Below are positions 58,941-64,000 of a stretch of DNA of 64,000 nucleotides, piece after piece. The notes below the pieces were generated by a model. That model did not search any database. It saw nothing but the letters and a program-made list of their open reading frames with translations, and had not been told where the DNA came from. Position numbers and translations under genes: made by a program. Each line of letters starts with the position of its first letter. Position 1 is the stretch's first letter. Origin of the DNA: Polytrichum commune (lineage: Eukaryota; Streptophyta; Polytrichopsida; Polytrichales; Polytrichaceae); the NCBI GenBank assembly GCA_950295325.1, contig OX485809.1, positions 26,550,144 to 26,614,143 of the forward strand, read 5' to 3'.

Positions 58941-60609
58941 TCACAAATATCCCAAAAACTTGACATATACTTGCCATTTACTCAACTTTGAAGGTAATTG
59001 TAAAGAAAAGCAAGAGGAAGCATTTAAAATTACACAAAACGCTTCAAAAACACTTGCTAGGAGCAAAAATCCGTGGTAACCGGTTCAGCAGGTTACTGGA
59101 AAAGACTGCAGAAAATTTGACACTGAAAATGACCGGTTCAACAGGTCACCATGACGTCAGCAAAACTGCCATGTCAGCAAGTGACGTCAACACCACATCA
59201 ACACCGCCAACTCACCAAAATTAAAGATTCTCCCCTCCTCGAAACAACCAAGTTGGACAAGCGCCATGCAAGCAAAAAAATTGACAGTCTTGAGGTTTAC
59301 TTGAGGAATAAAATGAAATTTAAATTTTAGATTACCCCCACTTTATGGGGTAAAAACTCAAAAATAAATCCTAAGCGCTTAACAAACGCGCGACGAGGTA
59401 CATCTTGCTAAAAACGGATTTCTGATCCCCCTCTCGCGATAAAACTTGAAAAAATTAAATCACAAGTTGTCGCAACCCTCGCTAGCTCGCCAGCCCTTAA
59501 CTAACTTGGTCGTTTTTATTTCTAGCAAGGGTCATGAGCGCTAACCCTTCGCATTCCGCCATGCTAATGGTTAGCTCCCTATACCGCAGACCTTACAGTT
59601 CATAGGAGAAGAACTAACCATCATACTTTGCTTTCGGGACTCACCCCTTAATCGGTAACCAATTCTTTGATGTGGACTTCCATCCATGGAAGTCCAATCT
59701 TATGTTGATCATCGCATTGCCAGAGCAACACTATAACAACTCGAACCATACTAGGCAAATATGCCCTCACACTGGGCCAATGCCCATGGAACCCATGCCG
59801 TTCAGCCTCGGGTGGGTTCGGCCACGCCACCTCACCCATATAAGCCTCTGGTACTTTAGGCAGGGTCCCTACCCCACCGTCAAGAAACCTTTTGTCTCTC
59901 TACCAAGAGTTAGGGCCAAGTAGACATCTCCCCTTAGCCGGTGGGGCTAGAAGCCCCCAGCAGCTTCAGAACACCATAACTTCCTTGTATGATATTGGAT
60001 GCTAAGCGACCATTCCATCGTCATGTAGGTACCGATGGACCCCTCACTTGCTCCATTTGGGCAAGTCTTAAGGAAGTTATGCATGTTCAAACCTTGGCAG
60101 TCCTAGAAGCCATTCCCAGGCCACTGCTGTACCAGGGCGTTGTCCAGGGACAGTGCCCCACTCAAATTGCCATATCTCCTAGCTCACACCTCCGATTAAG
60201 GTGTTCATGATCATTTTAGAATTAACACGCCATAAGCTACGCATAGCTAATGGCCTTACCCTCGTGACTCCTAGTCTCCATGAGTGGGAGGTGTTCCCAA
60301 CGCCCGGGGCCCTCACCCACACTAGGATCACTTGGGCCCTCTCACCAACGGCGCCACAAGTCCCGGGTGTCACTCCAGGGTCCCCCTTGTGCCCACAGTG
60401 TTTTGGGCACTCCTCATGGAGAGGTGCGCAACACAAGCGTTTAACAAACGCGTGACAAGGTACTCGTTGAAAAAAAAATTCTGATCCCCCCCCCCCTCAC
60501 ACAATAAAAGCTTAAACATAAATCCTCTTTTAGAAAACAGGATTACGCAACTGAAAACATAACAACACCCCAAAAAAACTAGGTTCAAGAGCTTTTGCTC
60601 TAATACCAA

Positions 60610-60961
60610 TGTAACGTATCTCATAAATAATGAGATTCAAGAGGCATGTTCAACCCAACCTTAGAGCTTAAATACTTGCTTCTATTATGAGTTGAGGCTC
60701 CCTTCAACTAGTAGTGCAAGATATACCACTAGCTCTCCCTCCATACCTTTAGGATAACTCTAAGTATAGTTAACTCATGGTCGTTACTTACGAGGTGATA
60801 ACCTATTGTAACACCATAGTCTCAACTAGTAGTAACTCCCTTTACCTTGTAGAACTACTAGAGCACCTAGGGTGGAGCCTCTAGTCTTTTAGCAAAGGAG
60901 TTTAGTTGAACTAGAAGTTGTAAATAGTAAATAGTAAATAAATAAGTAAATACACGTTACA
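60610..60961 (-). repeat. Gypsy 5' LTR, 352 bp
   Basis: Plus-strand limits are TGTAACGTATCTC and TACACGTTACA, giving 7-bp inverted ends TGTAACG/CGTTACA. It directly adjoins the primer-binding site on its left. No second copy of this LTR exists in the window. Confidence 0.65.
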
Positions 60962-61384
60962 ACCAGAGATCCCTATGGAATTTGTGTTCTTCTCACAACC
61001 AAAATAAGTTCGTAATTCATTTTGACGATGATCGCAAGGGAGATAAAGCTTTACTCATAGATCGATTGGCAATGTTCATTCAAAAATTGGGGAAGTTATA
61101 TTCCAACACTACAATAACAACAATTTTGTGATTTGCAATTGTTAACTACACTAAATATGATATTTAGTGTCACCAACTTTAATCGTCTTGCTCAATACTA
61201 ATTGTAAACTGCGGTATAGTGTCACCAACATTAATTGTTAACCCAACATTATTTGCCATTCCTTGTAAATTTTTGGAGGATTATAGATTTACAGTGTTGC
61301 AATTACTATCATTTACTGAGTGAGTTTTCATCTAAATTTCAATCATCCATTGCAATATTTCATCACAAGTTGCTAACAAGAGAA
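60962..61384. other. Repeat copy holding the uninterrupted E4 target
   Basis: 61,155-61,380 is a relative of the DNA flanking E4. It runs through TTACTGAGTGAGTTTTCATC and CAATCATCCAT, where the E4 locus has CTAAGT-GTTTT-[E4]-GTTTT-CGTTAGAC and CAATCATCCAT. It carries one GTTTT (61,324-61,328). There is no gene. Confidence 0.65.
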
Positions 61385-61665
61385 GGTAGGGTTCAAGGTT
61401 GTCTATCGCGACGTCATGACGGTGTCGTGCCGTCATGTCGTGTCGTGTCGTGACGGACCCCTCCGTCACGACACAATAGGGTCCACGTAGGGTCAACATA
61501 GGGTGAATGGACTAGGGTGGGTTAAATACTTACCTTCTTGCCAAGGTGGCGTCCTATGTGGTAGAAAACGCCGACGTGGATGTGCATATTTCCCTTGCCA
61601 AGTAAACCATTTTGCCATTGTGTTTATCATTCTGTTAAAATCAAAGTAGAAAAATATGACTAAGG
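61385..61665 (-). repeat. Dispersed repeat block, inverted copy of 9862-10130
   Basis: Same order of segments as at 9862-10130, in reverse. It contains a perfect 12-bp stem (61,446-61,457 with 61,462-61,473) around CCCC: TGTCGTGACGGA / TCCGTCACGACA. It is followed without a break by the G-rich minisatellite. It is noncoding. Confidence 0.7.
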
Positions 61666-62092
61666 AGGGTGTGGGGCGGATGGGGGAGGGGGGTGGTGCG
61701 GACGGCGGAGGGGGGTGGAGCGGACGGACGGGGGGGGTGGAGCGGACGGAGGGGAGGGGGTGGAGCGGACGGACGGGGGAGGGGGTGGAGCGGACGGAGG
61801 AGGGGGTGTGGAGCGGACGGAGGAGGGGGTGTGGAGCGGACGGGGGAGGGGGGTGGAGCGGACGGGGGTGGGGCGTGAGGCGGACGGAGGGGGGTGGAGC
61901 GGACGGGGGAGGGTGGTGGAGCGGACGGAGGAGGGGGTGGAGCGGACGGGGGTGGGGGGGGTGGAGCGGACGGAGGGGGAGGGGGGTTGGGAACGGGGGG
62001 GGACGCTGGAGCGGACGGAGGGGGAGGGGGGTTGGGAACGGGGGGGGGACGCTGGAGCGGACGGGGGAACGCGGAGGGGAGCGGGGGGGAGG
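61666..62092. repeat. G-rich minisatellite (GGTGGAGCGGACGGAGGAGGGG)
   Basis: About 18-20 units of ~20-30 bp, each with GGAGCGGACGG and a G-run of three to eight. Many G-runs per unit on one strand give high G-quadruplex potential. All six frames stay open only because of composition, so the Pro- or Gly-rich frames of up to 207 codons are not genes. It is related to the tract at 9712-9858. Confidence 0.85.
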
Positions 62093-62998
62093 GGAACAAC
62101 GTGCAATTGCGGCCATATATTTTCTGACAGTAGAAATAATATTGCATATTCATGTAGAGGACTTCATTACCTATCCATGGATACCAAGAACTCATTTTTT
62201 GAACTTCATATGAATTTTTGAGAGCCAAAAAACCGAGACTATGTCCAAACTTCCAAAAAAAAGTGTTTCTGAATTATATATATATAAATATAAATATAAG
62301 CAATTGTGAAGAGTCCTTGTGAGAGAATACCATTCATAAAATTGCACACCCAATCAAAACTTTATTCAATATCAAGTTTACAAATCACGAGTGAATATGA
62401 ATCAATGTAACTGGATGTGTAGTTTTTATCATCCATATTATGGTTGTATTTCATCCGTTAACGTTTATAGAGTCAGATTTACAAAGAAGGGAGTACCATT
62501 TTGTTAACATTTAACACGTTTAACATTTATAGTGTGCAATATGTGGGGAGTAGAAGAAAGTTAACATTTAGAGATGTTGAGGATCACGTGTACAACCGAT
62601 ATAACTATTGCAATATTGTGCTCAACTTTAGTTAACTAGATATAACTATAGTTGACTACATTTTGTGGCATACCAAAATTAGAATAAATATAGGTAACTG
62701 CATTTTGGCAAGACATATCACAAACAACTATAGGTAACTTGAACTTAGCACATGGATGTGATAACAACGATGTGAAAGAACGATGTGGCCTCACGAGAGG
62801 CGAGAACCTTGGTTAGCCTCCCATAGACTTCTTCTCGATTATGGAGCAAAAGCCTCATGGAGTATGAACATTGCACTAAGATCCATAAACCTCATACAAT
62901 ATATAAGTTTTGTATGAAAAAATGATGGCTTTATTTACATCTCCAACGGTTACAAAATTCGTATGATTCAAAATTGCTGCAAAAAAATTAAAAAAAAT
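62093..62998. other. AT-rich noncoding
   Basis: A short (TATA)n/ATAAATA stretch lies near 62,275-62,300. TTAACATTTA and AACTATAGTTAACTAG motifs recur between 62,500 and 62,740. No gene is seen. It may contain the 3' untranslated part of the kinase-like gene. Confidence 0.4.
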
Positions 62999-64000
62999 CT
63001 ATTTTGCAGTGTCACGGAAGCACATTGTCGGGTTAACCATGTTGTATGGAGGGAACTTCAAAATGTTCACTACGTGTGTGATGGTTGACCTTTCCGCTGG
63101 ATTGGTCTTCGTCAATGAATCCAATGCTAACTCAAACCGCATATTCAAGCCATTTGGATCACTGTTTAGCTTAAACAAGGGGGAAGTCGCATCCCTGGCA
63201 TAAATTTTCTTTGCCAAAGCACCCACTGAGAAGGATTCCGAGAGAAACGTGTGCCTATGTTTCCGAGCCATCCTCACCGGAGAGGTGGATGTTCCACGCT
63301 GCCCTCGTACATGGAATAATTCTGGACCAGCATAGTTGTATTTTGCTTTGTGCTTGTTCATCTCATCCACTGAATCTCTTCCATAGTTGGAGGGTGCGTC
63401 TTCACCTCCCCAGGATGCCATGCCCCAATTACACACACCAATGTAAACCGTGTTATCACGGTCTTGTGGGAAATGCAGCATGACATTGTTGGGATTAAGG
63501 TCATTATGCAACACGTCATGCTTGTGCACTACATCCACAATGCACATTAGAGCCCATACCAAATAAGCTCGATGCCTTCGATATACAACCAACCGTTTCC
63601 GTGCTTCAAAGTCTGCCCCAGGCATTTGAAGGATTGTGCGCTCGTGGGTTTCCGGAACGCTGAAGTCATAGACCCTCATGTTCTTCAAGGAGCCTCCATT
63701 CCACCACATCGAATAGGATTCGTATGTTTTCATATTGAGGTATTGTAGCTTGATTACCCCAGGATGATCTACTGGACACGCCAATGCTTCAATTGAACTC
63801 TCCTTTCGGTTCTCCAGACTATTCGTGGCCTTCATGGTTTTCCCAACCCACTCTATCCAGCTAGGGATGAATGATGCTCCATGAATTGTGACTCTCCGCA
63901 CCACTCCGAAGGTCCCTTGGAAGATTTCCTTATCCAAGGCTTTGATCTCCGCATTCCTAGGCAACCATATGACACCCTGCCGGCCCTGAGTGGCAATGTT
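62999..64000 (-). CDS. Protein-kinase-like domain with NWG in place of DFG, runs off the window
   Basis: The minus-strand frame stays open to the window edge; the first internal Met is at 63,964. From that Met (321 aa): glycine loop QGTFGVV (16-22), candidate Lys in WVGKTMK (42 or 45), hinge-like MWWNGGSL (86-93), catalytic loop HNDLNPNN (153-160, Asp155 and Asn160 kept), then VCNWGMA (177-183) where the metal-binding DFG should be, so Asp is replaced by Asn. A YAGPELF segment (211-217) takes the place of APE, and the domain ends with a kinase-type NPAERSTITHVVNIL. The fold is a eukaryotic-type Ser/Thr kinase, but loss of the DFG Asp suggests weak or no catalysis. It could be an intact gene or a recent pseudogene. 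Confidence 0.65.
   Translation of the reverse strand, partial: NIATQGRQGVIWLPRNAEIKALDKEIFQGTFGVVRRVTIHGASFIPSWIEWVGKTMKATNSLENRKESSIEALACPVDHPGVIKLQYLNMKTYESYSMWWNGGSLKNMRVYDFSVPETHERTILQMPGADFEARKRLVVYRRHRAYLVWALMCIVDVVHKHDVLHNDLNPNNVMLHFPQDRDNTVYIGVCNWGMASWGGEDAPSNYGRDSVDEMNKHKAKYNYAGPELFHVRGQRGTSTSPVRMARKHRHTFLSESFSVGALAKKIYARDATSPLFKLNSDPNGLNMRFELALDSLTKTNPAERSTITHVVNILKFPPYNMVNPTMCFRDTAK

Larger units (their letters stand above)
58267..60961 (-). mobile_element. 5' half of a Gypsy retrotransposon (LTR, PBS, gag)
   Basis: Read leftwards: a 352-bp LTR (60,961-60,610, ends TGTAACG/CGTTACA), one spacer base, the primer-binding site TGGTATTAGAGC (60,608-60,597), which resembles the plant initiator-Met site TGGTATCAGAGC, a 1.65-kb leader, then gag. 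The leader contains two diverged ~95-bp direct repeats (about 59,372 and 60,432, each with TTAACAAACGCG and TTCTGATCCCCC). The element stops at 58,267, where another element begins. No 3' LTR lies in the window. Confidence 0.7.

Noticed and set aside
61493-62228. Pro-rich and Gly/Arg-rich open frames of up to 207 codons on both strands
   Set aside because: They run through a G-rich minisatellite that is open in all six frames. No domain, no start context, composition only.
1-64000. CRISPR arrays, operons, bacterial promoters or phage genes
   Set aside because: The tandem arrays lack the repeat-spacer pattern, and genes are split by introns with plant-type transposons. The DNA is eukaryotic nuclear.
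1-64000. tRNA and rRNA genes
   Set aside because: Nothing with a cloverleaf or conserved rRNA blocks was seen by eye; the TGGTATTAGAGC at 60.6 kb is a retrotransposon primer site, not a tRNA gene. A tRNA scan could still find one I missed.

Overview
This window is nuclear DNA of a large, repeat-rich eukaryote, almost certainly a streptophyte (land plant or charophyte alga). Split genes with GT-AG introns, a phytol-kinase (VTE5)-type gene and plant DRP1-type dynamin exons, Copia, Gypsy and hAT elements, an initiator-Met-type LTR primer site and CCCTAAA-type interstitial repeats all point that way. The domain mix would fit a bryophyte, lycophyte, fern or Chara-like alga, but I cannot name the species. 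Most open frames in the window are chance or shadow frames. Only a few regions are genuinely coding.

Layout: 0-11.5 kb holds remnants: a Gypsy integrase tail, a 1.5-kb TG..CA insertion (E1, 4765-6268), two hAT transposase pseudogenes and a G/C minisatellite repeat. 11.8-20.3 kb is an ~8.5-kb element with ~1-kb inverted ends, dense arrays of a 20-bp palindrome and a DUF7869-type gene on the minus strand; that gene is itself split by a 1.8-kb insertion (E3, 14262-16064). 20.4-23.1 kb is a nest of direct repeats. 24061-28119 is a clean 4.06-kb insertion (E4) with one long gag-like frame, a 5-bp target duplication and no visible LTRs. 31.8-38.0 kb carries the one apparently intact gene: a ~969-aa protein joining a lipase-3-like domain, a membrane hairpin and a dynamin-like GTPase domain. 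38.2-40.76 kb is a truncated Copia. 42.1-47.2 kb is a second DUF7869 element with a different palindrome array, split by E2 (44701-46124). 47.8-51.5 kb is a cluster of gene fragments (Gypsy RT, phytol kinase, dynamin). 51.5-58.27 kb carries a second gag-like frame. 58.27-60.96 kb is the 5' half of a minus-strand Gypsy (LTR, PBS, gag). 61.1-62.1 kb holds a pre-insertion relative of the E4 target and a G-rich minisatellite. A kinase-like gene runs off the right edge.

The most interesting material is (i) the DUF7869 elements, whose two copies each carry their own family of palindromes, as if element-specific protein binding sites had changed between copies, and (ii) the insertions E1-E4, which all have TGT...ACA ends and 5-bp target duplications but no LTR pair. 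E2, E3 and E4 are backed by uninterrupted paralogous sites inside this same window. Nearly all premature stops in the decayed genes can be explained as C:G to T:A changes, most in CHG context, as expected from plant cytosine methylation.
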